Assembly (NCBI GenBank): GCA_903910445.1 | Contig: CAIVZR010000005.1 | Location: 1-64,000, forward strand | Direction: 5' to 3' | DNA length: 64,000 bases | Source: an uncultured Bacteroidota bacterium | GTDB taxonomy: Bacteria > Bacteroidota > Bacteroidia > UKL13-3 | In this document: positions 35,801 through 44,911 of the stretch, in pieces | Layout of the letters: each line of letters starts with the position of its first letter | How positions within the stretch are numbered: position 1 is the first letter of the stretch | Notes under the pieces: model-generated | What the model saw: the letters and a program-made list of their open reading frames with translations, nothing else | Told to the model about the DNA's origin: nothing | Database searches by the model: none | Program-made: the position numbers and the translations under genes

Positions 35801-37597
35801 GTCGATAGAATTACTACCTGATAATCTTGCTTTCGGTGGTTGCAATGCTAATGTAATTAATGCGGTATCACCACACATTGTTTTTAGATCTAAGAGATAT
35901 AACTTAACAGTATAACATTTTTCCTTACCTGGAGTGTACCAGTGTTTAGGCAATGAGTCCATACTGAAATTACAATTCTTGTTTGTATTCATCGTATCGG
36001 CAATACGATATCCGAATTTTGTTGGATCCTTAATTGGGTCGCTATAGGTAGTACATGGCAATGAGTTAGCCAAGTCATCAAAATCCCATAAACGCAATAC
36101 GGTAGGATGTGTGGTGGTATTTGGAGAAATAATTGAGTCGGTAACACCATCTTTTTTCTTAAGAGCCGAGTCACCTTGACAATATTTCGACATGTTAGTG
36201 AAGTAAACCGTATCCTTAATATGGCACTGATACCTATTAAGCACACAGACACCTGCTGCCGGATTTTGTATGGTTGCTGCGGGCCCCCATACCTTGACGT
36301 AGGCACTATCAGTCTTGGAACAAATGACCGTGACCCCATTAGGTTGGTAAACAGTCACAGTTACTTTAGCTAAATATACGCCACAAGATGAGAAGGCATG
36401 GTCGCGATTCCAAACCACTGGATCATCGGCCTTTTGCGGATAAAAGTTATTAATACCACTATTCGGGTCGCCAAAATTATATGACGACTTGAATACATAG
36501 ATTGGATGTATAGGTTGTGGTACTTTAAAATTGAAATTATTACCTTTAAAGCACGAGCTATCCGAGTCGCCATAGATACCTGTATGAGTAACCTGGAAAT
36601 CGGCTTTTGTATAGATATTATCTGCACCTTTCTTCAATAAATAGGTATTAACACAACCCAATGAGTCGGTTACGGTGAGGGTCACATCAAATGGACCCAT
36701 TTTATTTTTGTATAGATATTGGTGAGTTAACCAACGTGGATCATTGATACTGTATCCAGTATATGGCGTAGTTCCATCACCATAATTCCATACAAATTGT
36801 TTCAACATTCCTGGGCGTGAATTAAATGCACTTAGGAATCCTGAGGTATTGGTGAATGTAACTGGAGTACTATCACATTTAATGGTATAAGCCGAAGTGA
36901 ATTTTACATCCAAGCGTCCACCTACTGTAATATAACATGGTTTTGTAAGTCGACCTACACAACCATACTCATCACGAACTTCGATAACTACATCATAACA
37001 ACGTGGAATACCATTGGTACTGCTTCCAAAAATGAATGTAGAGTATGAGTGGGTTTTGTTGCTCAATGGAGGCGCTGGATTTCCAGTTGATTGATCAAAT
37101 GATCCATCACCCCATAAGATTTTTCTAAATACAATTTTAGCACCGCTAGAACTGTAAGATGAATCCACCATATTGAACAAGTTACCTGGCTCACATTGTG
37201 GGTTCGCCGAAGTAGTTTTAAATGCTACAACTGGAGGAGGAAATACCTTGATAGCATCAATACCAGTTAGGGAGCAAGAAAAACTGCTACCATTCGGGCA
37301 TTTAATTGTTACCTTAACAGTATAACCTGTAGTGCTCACAACTGAGTAAGTATGTGTTGCAGTAGGAACTGTAGTCGTTGTGGTTGATCCATCGCCAAAA
37401 TCCCAGTCATAGGTGGCGCCTGTACAACCTCCAACAACGTTAACGTTGAAACTGGCAGGGTCGTTCAAACACGAACGCCCATCGTTAGGACTCTTCGCGA
37501 GGGTGCAGGTTTGTGCATTCGACTGCGCAATCCCTAAAAATAAAATTACCAACATCGCAATAAAACGAGGGTAATTTTTGAAGTAAGCGTGCTTCAT
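32882..37597 (-). CDS. Giant PKD-repeat adhesin with T9SS type B sorting domain
   Basis: A protein of about 1,570 residues from the ATG at 37597, which gives a normal signal peptide (NYPRFIAMLVILFLGIAQSNAQ); the open frame starts at 37675, with ATG alternatives there and at 37627. About ten PKD-type units are visible by their WDFGDG-like cores, for example YDWDFGDGS, FVWNYGDGT, NWDFGDGSLASG, FDYGDGGKD and YTWDFGDGKTSNDENPTHTY. The last 90 residues are a gliding-motility/CHU_C domain (TVFTVNGDGANDVFDI, IYNRWGEKLF, WNGQVNNTGAVLPEGEYYY, GIVTLIRK), the type B T9SS sorting signal. It is likely exported and displayed on the surface. It is cysteine-rich, which suits an extracellular protein. It is co-transcribed with the sigma and anti-sigma genes. 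Confidence 0.9.
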   Translation of the reverse strand: MKHAYFKNYPRFIAMLVILFLGIAQSNAQTCTLAKSPNDGRSCLNDPASFNVNVVGGCTGATYDWDFGDGSTTTTTVPTATHTYSVVSTTGYTVKVTIKCPNGSSFSCSLTGIDAIKVFPPPVVAFKTTSANPQCEPGNLFNMVDSSYSSSGAKIVFRKILWGDGSFDQSTGNPAPPLSNKTHSYSTFIFGSSTNGIPRCYDVVIEVRDEYGCVGRLTKPCYITVGGRLDVKFTSAYTIKCDSTPVTFTNTSGFLSAFNSRPGMLKQFVWNYGDGTTPYTGYSINDPRWLTHQYLYKNKMGPFDVTLTVTDSLGCVNTYLLKKGADNIYTKADFQVTHTGIYGDSDSSCFKGNNFNFKVPQPIHPIYVFKSSYNFGDPNSGINNFYPQKADDPVVWNRDHAFSSCGVYLAKVTVTVYQPNGVTVICSKTDSAYVKVWGPAATIQNPAAGVCVLNRYQCHIKDTVYFTNMSKYCQGDSALKKKDGVTDSIISPNTTTHPTVLRLWDFDDLANSLPCTTYSDPIKDPTKFGYRIADTMNTNKNCNFSMDSLPKHWYTPGKEKCYTVKLYLLDLKTMCGDTALITLALQPPKARLSGSNSIDLAFEGQKCLSDGNDGRKVKLKWQQSEPTCANQFVWLNFDSACGLNNFTPQTAFNPLIFPPPVAAYGCTYMGSPTAGTKANPFSQQGHTFMKQYTKQYTSTCDPTGKVTIGLIVQNGCDSAVVSFQDSLWIYWTGCDWENCPFSTPSQKNVCRSAHPNTSSYPAYANINGAKKINFFNKAQKDSALLLMPGGAVVCYACRDTFWYHNAIEYKDLAATQDANIAIKPKYCVDDNETYCPSASASSQQFLLAITWSAYVYVPGKPNFRSVSSDTAYTYTDTIYRVPVYKRLNWSIKQYISNGNYLADTIGPIDVTSKYPRVVTIDSTYCTKIINGVPTLIVQSIDTFTRDSVKCQKFKFTSNGKWVVNLNVTNTDTCDKANEGTRLVIVGNKIDFGINDTTFCLGEAVKPKIDIRYWWKKPSPPNTQYDPYDYWNDKVRNPNSGGLGNREVYFINWGDGGSYIKFDTAIRTIREHTYSAVGNYTIRIMWKDSDGCFDTLIMRNLVHVVKPHAAWYIPQATIACDQIIQFKDSSWIGQDTSLGTKYDRIIGWNWDFGDGSLASGLQHPAHLYDKNGDYFIKLRIFTEQGCEDSIIHKIHIEGPDPDFELSAGMKDTGCLPFDVLLHIKNFSDTTYRRLEVFWGDNKDTSMVKANRGATFTLNPANTIKHTYTAPGTYCIKVIATDTVFNDLGQANVCKRTFPCDTCSPLCVTVLDFALADFNSPDTVCVGDLVTYTVTKDTAIYKEYNFDYGDGGKDQVFFPTVSTTHTYGTAGDFIITFTPKDFLCASTKTKNIHVQKTQAMFTVDSVSVEKPTFKFKNTSTGTNSKTKYTWDFGDGKTSNDENPTHTYALLDTGCHQVKLSFDIPCKSDTSFTVCNSYFFTILIPTVFTVNGDGANDVFDIAIDGEAYYECTIYNRWGEKLFSSTVDDVNWNGQVNNTGAVLPEGEYYYTFKYKVKSKPDEMITTKGIVTLIRK

Positions 37598-37667
37598 AAA
37601 AGTGGTTTTAAATGATTGTGTAAACATATCTATTTTAATTTTAATAAACAAATGCGTTTCCGCGGTA

Positions 37668-38936
37668 TTATTCACGTATTAGGGTAATGATTCCAGCCTT
37701 TTGATGCATTTCCTGATCATCAGGTTGCATATATTTAATTATATAACGATACATCCCCCTGCTACATTCAGCTCCTAAATTATTCAACTTGCCATTCCAA
37801 TTATTTCTTTGATCATCCGATTCAAATACCACTCGACCCGCCCCATCCATCACAATGATATGCCATTCCTTTAAGTCTGATGCCGGAATCTCAAATACAT
37901 CGTTGAGACCATCATTGTTTGGGGTAAATACATTAGGTATGGTGGTGAAATAGTAATTTCTGAAATTTGGGTTCTTCACTTCACTCTCAAAGGTATCGCT
38001 GCAGCCAGTAGCAGTATTCAAAGCAATAAGTTTCACTTTGTAAACCTGACGAGAACTGCTGGCAAAGTAATGGTTTAGAAGGTTTTTATCCTGAACACTT
38101 ACCTGTTTTCCATCATCAAAATACCAAATGAAAGAATTGGTGGCTACCGATAAATTCTCGAAATTGATCGATGTATTCTCTGAAACTTTAGATTTAAAAT
38201 ATGCTTGCGGTTTTTCATCTACCTGAATATTCTCACTGGCCAATAACTCATTGGTGCTCGATTTAATGGTTATGGTATAAATTCCAGGGGATTCGTAAGA
38301 ATAAGGATAAACCATTTTAGAGTTTACCAGGTTTACCTGATGTTGATCTCCAAAATCAAGCATCATTGATGATTCGCAACCGCTTATTCTAATAATAACC
38401 ACCTTCCCTGCACAAACTTCTTTTTGATTTAATTTTAAGGATAATAATTTACGAGTACGATTGTTTGCTAGTGGGTTTGATATCGCACTATTACTACTAC
38501 CATTCTCATCTAAAACACCAGTTTGGCTGCTGCTATTGCCGGCATTGCCATTCGATTCACTACCACTTACAACTACTTGCCCAGCTTTATTGGCATTGGT
38601 ATTTACCTCTGATTTACTTGCCTTCACCTCTGCATTGGTAATAGATTTTGAATTTTCATCAGCTTTGGGTTCATTAAAGGGCTCCGATGTTTTCACCTCA
38701 TTAGAGGTTTCAACCTGAGTCGTATGATTTACTTGTTCTTGTTTGGTATGGAAGGTATCAGAAGTTATTAAATAAAATACCCCGAGTGAGGCAGCCACCA
38801 CCGAGCTAAAGAATAATGTTTTAGCCCACGGTTGAACGTACCAAGGCCGCAATGCCTTTTCAATGGCATTCCAGGCTTCCATTGGAGGTTGTTCCTCCAT
38901 GGAATTTAGTAGCTCTTTATATTGTTCATCCAACAT
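37668..38936 (-). CDS. Anti-sigma-like membrane protein carrying PKD and T9SS type B domains
   Basis: A 422-residue protein. The N-terminus (DEQYKELLNSMEEQPPMEAWNAIEKAL) resembles the cytoplasmic part of Bacteroidota anti-sigma factors (PPxxxWxxIexxL). One transmembrane segment lies at about 38-57 and there is no cleavable signal. A linker rich in N, S, K and E follows (to about 155), then two PKD-like units (MMLDFGDQHQV; FIWYFDDGKQV), and a CHU_C-like end (IPNVFTPNNDGLNDVFEI, WHIIVMDGAGRVVFE, WNGKLNNLGAECSRGMYRY, GIITLIRE). It overlaps the sigma gene by 11 bases and almost touches the adhesin. It is an inner-membrane protein whose periplasmic part looks like a T9SS substrate. Confidence 0.8.
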   Translation of the reverse strand: MLDEQYKELLNSMEEQPPMEAWNAIEKALRPWYVQPWAKTLFFSSVVAASLGVFYLITSDTFHTKQEQVNHTTQVETSNEVKTSEPFNEPKADENSKSITNAEVKASKSEVNTNANKAGQVVVSGSESNGNAGNSSSQTGVLDENGSSNSAISNPLANNRTRKLLSLKLNQKEVCAGKVVIIRISGCESSMMLDFGDQHQVNLVNSKMVYPYSYESPGIYTITIKSSTNELLASENIQVDEKPQAYFKSKVSENTSINFENLSVATNSFIWYFDDGKQVSVQDKNLLNHYFASSSRQVYKVKLIALNTATGCSDTFESEVKNPNFRNYYFTTIPNVFTPNNDGLNDVFEIPASDLKEWHIIVMDGAGRVVFESDDQRNNWNGKLNNLGAECSRGMYRYIIKYMQPDDQEMHQKAGIITLIRE

Positions 38937-39480
38937 GGTGTTGCTTTATAATATTTTGTAATAATACTCTAGCTCTCGATAACTGTGATTTAGAAGTGGC
39001 TTCCGAGATTTGCAATTGTTCGGCAATCTCTGCGTGCGAATACCCCTCTATCACATATAAATTGAAAACAGTACGATATCCCGTGGCCAGTTTTTGTAAT
39101 GCTTTCATGAGTTCGGCTAACTCAATTTTCCCTTCTGCCTCATTAGAAATAGCACTGCTTATTGGTTCTGCATCTTCAAAATGCGTTTCAAACTTATTTT
39201 TGTTGCGCCGAAGTTGCTCTAAAGCGGTATTTACAATGATTCGTCTAAGCCAGCCTTCAAAAGAGCCTTCGAAATGAAAACTTGACATCTTGGTAAAGGC
39301 CTTAACAAATGCCTCCTGTAAAACATCCTGAGCTTCTTCCCTGCTATTCATATACCGTAAACATACCGCATACATCTTAGGGCTAAAGGTTTCGTAAAGT
39401 TTTTTTTGAGAACGATGGTCCTTATTTATGCATCCTTTAATCAAATGCTCCAACGCTAACAGATGCATGTTTTGAGACAT
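38926..39480 (-). CDS. ECF-type RNA polymerase sigma factor (sigma-70 family)
   Basis: A 184-residue ECF sigma factor. Region 2 is FSPKMYAVCLRYMNSREEAQDVLQEAFVKAF, where the DVLQEAF segment binds the core and -10 DNA. Region 4 is YRTVFNLYVIEGYSHAEIAEQL followed by ISEATSKSQLSRARVLL, a helix-turn-helix for the -35 element. The start is the ATG at 39480, and the downstream anti-sigma-like gene overlaps by 11 bases. No strong -7 box is visible upstream, which would suit an autoregulated promoter of non-standard sequence. Its regulon is unknown; the adhesin gene is the first candidate. Confidence 0.93.
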   Translation of the reverse strand: MSQNMHLLALEHLIKGCINKDHRSQKKLYETFSPKMYAVCLRYMNSREEAQDVLQEAFVKAFTKMSSFHFEGSFEGWLRRIIVNTALEQLRRNKNKFETHFEDAEPISSAISNEAEGKIELAELMKALQKLATGYRTVFNLYVIEGYSHAEIAEQLQISEATSKSQLSRARVLLQNIIKQHHVG

Positions 39481-39531
39481 TATTTATTACAAGATGCTAC
39501 TAAATGTTAAAAGGTTGCAAGTTCCTCCCAT

Positions 39532-41838
39532 TTATATTGATAAGATAGAATGAGCACTCAATTCTTGGTCGAGATCATTCAAAATAAAGGAAACAGGGAT
39601 ATCACTCAGATTCTCAATCTGCGTTTTATTTTCAGATATATCAAATTTCAAGAGGCTGCCTCTATATCCAATTTTAAAACTATATCCCTTCCAATGCTTG
39701 GGCAGGTAGGGTTGGAAATGCATTTTGCCTTCTTTTAATCGCATTCCGGCAAACCCTTGCACAATACTGAGCCAGGTACCGGCCATACTTGTAATATGGC
39801 AGCCATCTTCGGTATCGTTATTATAGTCGTCCAAATCGAGACGGCTGGTGCGTAGGTACATTTCATACGCCTTATCATAATCACCTATTTTAGCTGCTAA
39901 AATACTATGAACACAAGGGCTCAATGAGCTTTCATGTACGGTGCGTTTTTCATAAAATCGGAAGTTTCGTTCTATAGTTTCCAAGTCAAAATCATCCTCG
40001 AAGAAATAGATACCTTGAAGCACATCAGCTTGTTTAATAAAGCAACTTCTTAAAATTCGATCCCAACTCCATTTTTGGTTGAGAGGGCGGTCTTTTTCAG
40101 GTAAGTCGTCCACCAATATCTGTTCTTTATCAAGATACCCTTCTTGTTGCAAGATGATTTCCGACTTCTCATCATAAGGCAAAAACATCTGTAATGCAAT
40201 TTGCTCCCATTGTGCAAGTTCTTCCTCTATCTTGAAATTTGTTTTCTTAATTATTCGCTGATAATCCGATGGGGCTTTGGCCTGCAGATATTGCATTACC
40301 TCCATCCCAAAGTTCAAACACCATGCTGCCAGATAATTGGTATACCAGTTATTATTTACATTGTTCTCGTATTCATTAGGTCCGGTTACGCCCAACATCA
40401 CATACTTATTTTTATCCTCACTCCAATTCACGCGTTGTGCCCAGAAGCGTGCAATACCAATAACAACTTCTGCTCCTGCTTCAGCAAAATAGTTATAATC
40501 GCCAGTATATTGGGTGTAATTATAAATCGCATAGGCTATGGCTCCATTACGATGAATCTCTTCAAAGGTTATCTCCCACTCATTATGACACTCTTCTCCA
40601 TTCATTGTAACCATTGGGTAAAGTGCTGCGCCATTGGTAAACCCAAGCTTTTGGGCATTTTCAATGGCTTTATCCAATTGCTGGTATCTATAAACCAATA
40701 ATTGCTTGGATACTTTTTCGGGAGCAGTACTTAAATAAAAAGGAATACAATACGCTTCTGTATCCCAATAAGTGCTGCCTCCGTATTTCTCTCCTGTAAA
40801 GCCTTTGGGCCCGATATTCAATCGGGCATCTTCTCCAGAATAAGTTTGGTTTAATTGGAAAATATTAAAACGAATTCCTTGTTGTGCTGCAATATCTCCA
40901 TCAATGGTGATATCCGACAATGCCCATTTATCGAGCCAGGCTTGCTTGTGCTCCTCGAGCATCAATTCAAATCCTTTCGATTGAATACGCTTGATATATT
41001 GCTTCGTTTGATTCAATAAGTTGGCAGGCTCATAATTCAAGCTGCTCAGGTTGGCTGCATACTTTATAACAGTATAAGTCTCGTTTTGGGTGGCTTGAAT
41101 CGCACAGTTTACTCCGGCATATTTTTCCTTTAATACCGGTTTGCCTTCCACTTTCAAATCTTCACCGTTATGAAAAATTGAAAAATTAAAACCCGTGCAA
41201 ACATCAAAATTTGTCTTGCGAGTGCTTACAGTTACATAACCCGAACTGGCACCTGCATCATTATTGATAGGGTCCCAAAATTTCTCATCATAGTTGCTAT
41301 CCGAATTTTTAACATCGGCATCAGCAAAAATTTCATATTGAATCGTACCACTAAAATTAAGTGGTGTAACCGAATATTTTATTACCCCCGATTCATCATC
41401 TGCAAAACTGCAGAAGCGAATACTATCAATCTTAATTTTCTTACCACTCTGAAGTTCCACCTCGCAGGTACGATACAAGGTGCCATCCTGCATATTCAAT
41501 ACACGCTTAAAATTCGACACCTTTTTTGCCAAATGCAAATCCACTTCCTCTTCGCCAATATGCAGATGTATTCCAATCCAATTACAAGCATTTAATACCT
41601 TGGCAAAATATTCAGGATATCCATTTTTCCACCAGCCCACACGAGTTTTATCAGGATAATATACGCCTGCAACATAATTTCCTTGCAATGTCTCTCCCGA
41701 AAATTTCTCTTCAAAATTTCCTCTTTGACCCATGCGCCCATTACCTAGGCTCATCAAACTCTCAGTTACTTTATTCTCTTCTGGGTGCCATCCTTCCTCA
41801 ATAATGCACCATGGATCGTGTTGGATATAATTTTTCAT
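39532..41838 (-). CDS. Glycoside hydrolase family 65 (disaccharide phosphorylase-like)
   Basis: A protein of 768 residues from the ATG at 41838, preceded by CAGGA; an ATG at 41856 adds six residues. GH65 marks are the N-terminal beta-sandwich start (WCIIEEGWHPEENKVTESLMSLGNGRMGQRG), YGGSTYWDTEAYCIPFYL, the catalytic acid in VTGPNEYENNVNNNWYTN, the KQADVLQGI phosphate/sugar-site segment, and HESSLSPCVHSILAA. GH65 members split maltose, trehalose, kojibiose or nigerose with phosphate. The usual beta-phosphoglucomutase partner is not nearby, so this copy stands alone, and its exact substrate is open. The stop is 51 bases from the sigma gene. Confidence 0.9.
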   Translation of the reverse strand: MKNYIQHDPWCIIEEGWHPEENKVTESLMSLGNGRMGQRGNFEEKFSGETLQGNYVAGVYYPDKTRVGWWKNGYPEYFAKVLNACNWIGIHLHIGEEEVDLHLAKKVSNFKRVLNMQDGTLYRTCEVELQSGKKIKIDSIRFCSFADDESGVIKYSVTPLNFSGTIQYEIFADADVKNSDSNYDEKFWDPINNDAGASSGYVTVSTRKTNFDVCTGFNFSIFHNGEDLKVEGKPVLKEKYAGVNCAIQATQNETYTVIKYAANLSSLNYEPANLLNQTKQYIKRIQSKGFELMLEEHKQAWLDKWALSDITIDGDIAAQQGIRFNIFQLNQTYSGEDARLNIGPKGFTGEKYGGSTYWDTEAYCIPFYLSTAPEKVSKQLLVYRYQQLDKAIENAQKLGFTNGAALYPMVTMNGEECHNEWEITFEEIHRNGAIAYAIYNYTQYTGDYNYFAEAGAEVVIGIARFWAQRVNWSEDKNKYVMLGVTGPNEYENNVNNNWYTNYLAAWCLNFGMEVMQYLQAKAPSDYQRIIKKTNFKIEEELAQWEQIALQMFLPYDEKSEIILQQEGYLDKEQILVDDLPEKDRPLNQKWSWDRILRSCFIKQADVLQGIYFFEDDFDLETIERNFRFYEKRTVHESSLSPCVHSILAAKIGDYDKAYEMYLRTSRLDLDDYNNDTEDGCHITSMAGTWLSIVQGFAGMRLKEGKMHFQPYLPKHWKGYSFKIGYRGSLLKFDISENKTQIENLSDIPVSFILNDLDQELSAHSILSI

Positions 41839-41959
41839 GTGGATTCCTGCCTTCATCTCCTTTATACAAAGATGAAAGGAACTGCGATTTTACGAAAAAG
41901 GAGTGAAATAAATAATGATGAATTGCGCAGAATATAAATAAAAAAGGAAAGTGTGGAAC

Positions 41960-43492
41960 TTACAGTTCTTTCACTTCATATAAATCCAATCGTCGGTCTT
42001 TCCAATTCAATACTGTACCTGTATTTCGGGTTCTCTCCAATGTTGCCAAATCTAAATCGGCGATTACTACCGTTTCTAAATTGGGACTGCACTCCCCTGC
42101 TATCGCTTCGGGTGGAAAAGAGAAATCGCTTGGGGTATAGATGCCACTTTGGGCATAATTGATATCCATATTGTCAACCGAAGGAATGTTTCCAATGGTT
42201 CCAGCAGTGGCAACAAAAATTTGGTTTTCGGTAGCTCTTGCCTGAGCACATATTTTAACACGTAAGTAACCATGTCGTTCATCGGTGCTGAATGGCACAA
42301 ACAATATCTTAGCTCCTTTGGCAGCTGCAATGCGGGCCATTTCCGGAAACTCCACATCATAGCAAACATTGATGGCTACTTTACCGCAATCGGTATTAAA
42401 CACATTGATTGAATTGCCCGCTTTTACGCCCCACCATTTTAATTCGTTGGTGGTGATATGAATTTTATATTGCTTTTCAAACGTTCCATCACGCTTAAAC
42501 AAATAGGAAACATTATACAAATTATCGTTCTCAATTTGCAAGTGCGTACCTGCGATAATATTGATATTATAACTCATCGATAAATGAGAAAATAATTGGA
42601 TATAATCTTCAGTGTATTTATCGAGGGAGCGAACGCTATTTTCTGGACTTATATCTTTACGTTTTTCGAAGGATAGTAATTGGGTGGTGAATAACTCTGG
42701 GAACATCACAAAATCCGATTTGTAGTTACTTGCCACATCGGTAAAATATTCGCATTGTTGAGCAAACTCCTGGAACTTGGTAATTTTACGCAATTCGTAT
42801 TGTACACAGCAGATACGAACCTTCTTCATCATCACACTTCGCTCCCTTGTTTCGGGCATATAATCGAGGTTATTCCACTCGAGCAATAATGCATAGCCTT
42901 CACTTTCTTTATCATCAGGCAAATAATCCTTGATTACCCTTCGAATAGAAAAATTTTGAGATAGCTGAAATGTAAGTACTGGGTCGTTGATCTTTTTATC
43001 GAGCACCCGTTTGATATAGGCTCTCACTCCAAACTTATCGGAGTATTTATGAAAATTAGGAAGGCGACCACCAATGATAATTCTGCTGCAGTTTTTCATT
43101 TCACACAATTCTCGGCGCATTTCATAAAGTCGTCTTCCAATTTTCAATCCCTGATATTCGGGATGAACCATTACCTCAATACCATAGAGTGTATCACCAT
43201 CTGGGTCATGATTGGTGATGAAGCCATTATCGGAAATCTCATTCCAGGTATGGTCTTCATCATACTCATCGAAACTCACAATCAATGAAGTGGCGGAACC
43301 TACAATGCGTCCTTCATACACGATGATTTGCATTCCTTCTGGGAAGATATTCAATTGACTCTTGAGCATTTTAATACTCCAGGGGGCCGCATCAGGAAAG
43401 CAAACTTTACTAAGTTCTATGATCTCTTCGAAATCATCGCTTGTGGCATTGCGCTGTATTAGCTTAGGTTTTTTAGGCGATTTGGTTTTCAT
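41960..43492 (-). CDS. Fusion of GNAT acetyltransferase and carbon-nitrogen hydrolase
   Basis: A 510-residue two-domain protein. Residues 1 to about 215 form a GNAT domain (QIIVYEGRIVGSATSLIVSF; VMVHPEYQGLKIGRRLYEM gives the acetyl-CoA loop). About 225-505 form a nitrilase-type domain with the catalytic triad visible as Glu in VMFPELFT, Lys in KQYKIHITTNE and Cys in INVCYDVEFPE. The hydrolase family acts on amides or nitriles. This fusion occurs in other Bacteroidota. It lies two bases after lepB in the parA-to-lepB operon. The physiological substrate is unknown. Confidence 0.9.
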   Translation of the reverse strand: MKTKSPKKPKLIQRNATSDDFEEIIELSKVCFPDAAPWSIKMLKSQLNIFPEGMQIIVYEGRIVGSATSLIVSFDEYDEDHTWNEISDNGFITNHDPDGDTLYGIEVMVHPEYQGLKIGRRLYEMRRELCEMKNCSRIIIGGRLPNFHKYSDKFGVRAYIKRVLDKKINDPVLTFQLSQNFSIRRVIKDYLPDDKESEGYALLLEWNNLDYMPETRERSVMMKKVRICCVQYELRKITKFQEFAQQCEYFTDVASNYKSDFVMFPELFTTQLLSFEKRKDISPENSVRSLDKYTEDYIQLFSHLSMSYNINIIAGTHLQIENDNLYNVSYLFKRDGTFEKQYKIHITTNELKWWGVKAGNSINVFNTDCGKVAINVCYDVEFPEMARIAAAKGAKILFVPFSTDERHGYLRVKICAQARATENQIFVATAGTIGNIPSVDNMDINYAQSGIYTPSDFSFPPEAIAGECSPNLETVVIADLDLATLERTRNTGTVLNWKDRRLDLYEVKEL

Positions 43493-43494
43493 AC

Positions 43495-44895
43495 TTAATC
43501 CATATTATGGATGATATTGAAGAGCCTATTCCAACGAATTCTACCAAAGATACTTGGATTGTCTTTATCGTAGCTATACCAAATTATTAAAGCTTTTCCT
43601 ACTACATTTTCTTCAGGAACCATCCCCCACATACGACCATCACTTGAGTTATGGCGGTTATCACCAATCATCATATAATAATTTTGAGTGAAGGTATACG
43701 ATGTGATTTCAACCCCATCAAGAAGATATTTTCCACTACTTTTTGTAAATGTGGTATGATGTTCATAATCACGAATTACTTTTTCGTAGATGGCGAAATT
43801 TTCATCGTTCATTGGGATGGTTGCACCTGCAGCCGGGATATACATTGGTCCGAAATAATCGCGATTCCAGGTAACACTATGACTTCTAGGATAAATACTC
43901 ATTCCTCCCGAACCATCTTTCTCAAATACATCCAAGCTAATAGAGTCAAGAGAAGTGATTTCATATAACTCTTTATAACGGCTAGGATTAATTTTCACAT
44001 TCCACATATTCACCAAGTCGCCTTGTGGAGTTCTTATACTACCTGCAGGCTCTAAGTCATCCACAGCAATATTGTGTTTCAATAATTGTTTGTAGCTAAA
44101 TGGGAAAATAATCTCTTCTGGCCCTTGACGCGTTTGCTTTACAATCGTTTGATTGGTATAGCTTAAAATCGTTTGCGGGTTTACCCAGATATTCACTGAG
44201 TATTGCATTTTCTTATATTCTTTTTGTGCTTCTCCATTAATGAATATCTTGCTATCCTTCAACATCAAGGTATCGCCTGGCATACCTACACAACGCTTCA
44301 CATAATTCACTTTCTTGTCCATTGGATTATGTTCATTCGCTGTAAAATCGTCATATCGTGAATCGCCTTCCACTGGAAAGTTGAACACCACAATATCGTG
44401 TCGTTTAATTTTCTCTAAAGCTGGCAAGCGATGATAACCCACTTGAGGCCATTCGCTATAAGAAGGGATATCACTTCCTGGAATTTTATTATGAATAAAT
44501 GGTATTGCCAATGGGGTCATTGGCAACCGCGCCCCATAATTACATTTGCCTACAAATAAAAAATCGTTTACCAATAAGGTTTTTTCCATCGATCCAGTTG
44601 GAATCGTATATGCCTCAAAGAAGAAAGTACGTATGAGCGTGGCGGCAATCACAGCAAACAATATTGCGTCGGTCCATTCGCGCATTCCCGATTTTTTCTT
44701 ATTCGATTTGTCCTTTGTTATATAATAGAGGCAAATCATGAGTTGCCACATGATATAAAACAAAATACTTCCTGCCGCAAAATAACCAACAGCAAAAAAG
44801 ATGATGAGTAATAAAAGGTTAACTATTGAAGTGCCCCAAAACCAACGTTTCTCCGATTGATCGAGCAGATTATAAAATTTCCAATTCCAAGCCAT
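43495..44895 (-). CDS. lepB: Signal peptidase I
   Basis: A 466-residue type I signal peptidase that cuts signal peptides from exported proteins. After transmembrane segments near 25-50 and 70-95 comes IPTGSMEKTLLVNDFLFVGK, which holds the catalytic serine; VNYVKRCVGMPGDTLML has the catalytic lysine; MIGDNRHNSSDGRMWGMVPEENVVG is box E. The long insertion before box E is usual in Bacteroidota. It is 16 bases after dapB and two bases before the GNAT-nitrilase gene. Confidence 0.96.
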   Translation of the reverse strand: MAWNWKFYNLLDQSEKRWFWGTSIVNLLLLIIFFAVGYFAAGSILFYIMWQLMICLYYITKDKSNKKKSGMREWTDAILFAVIAATLIRTFFFEAYTIPTGSMEKTLLVNDFLFVGKCNYGARLPMTPLAIPFIHNKIPGSDIPSYSEWPQVGYHRLPALEKIKRHDIVVFNFPVEGDSRYDDFTANEHNPMDKKVNYVKRCVGMPGDTLMLKDSKIFINGEAQKEYKKMQYSVNIWVNPQTILSYTNQTIVKQTRQGPEEIIFPFSYKQLLKHNIAVDDLEPAGSIRTPQGDLVNMWNVKINPSRYKELYEITSLDSISLDVFEKDGSGGMSIYPRSHSVTWNRDYFGPMYIPAAGATIPMNDENFAIYEKVIRDYEHHTTFTKSSGKYLLDGVEITSYTFTQNYYMMIGDNRHNSSDGRMWGMVPEENVVGKALIIWYSYDKDNPSIFGRIRWNRLFNIIHNMD

Positions 44896-44911
44896 ATTTG
44901 AATTCTTCTAT

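Noticed and set aside
32882-37597. Several open frames of 65-116 codons antisense to or in other frames of the PKD adhesin
   Set aside because: They follow the composition of the adhesin, have no promoter or start context and resemble no family.
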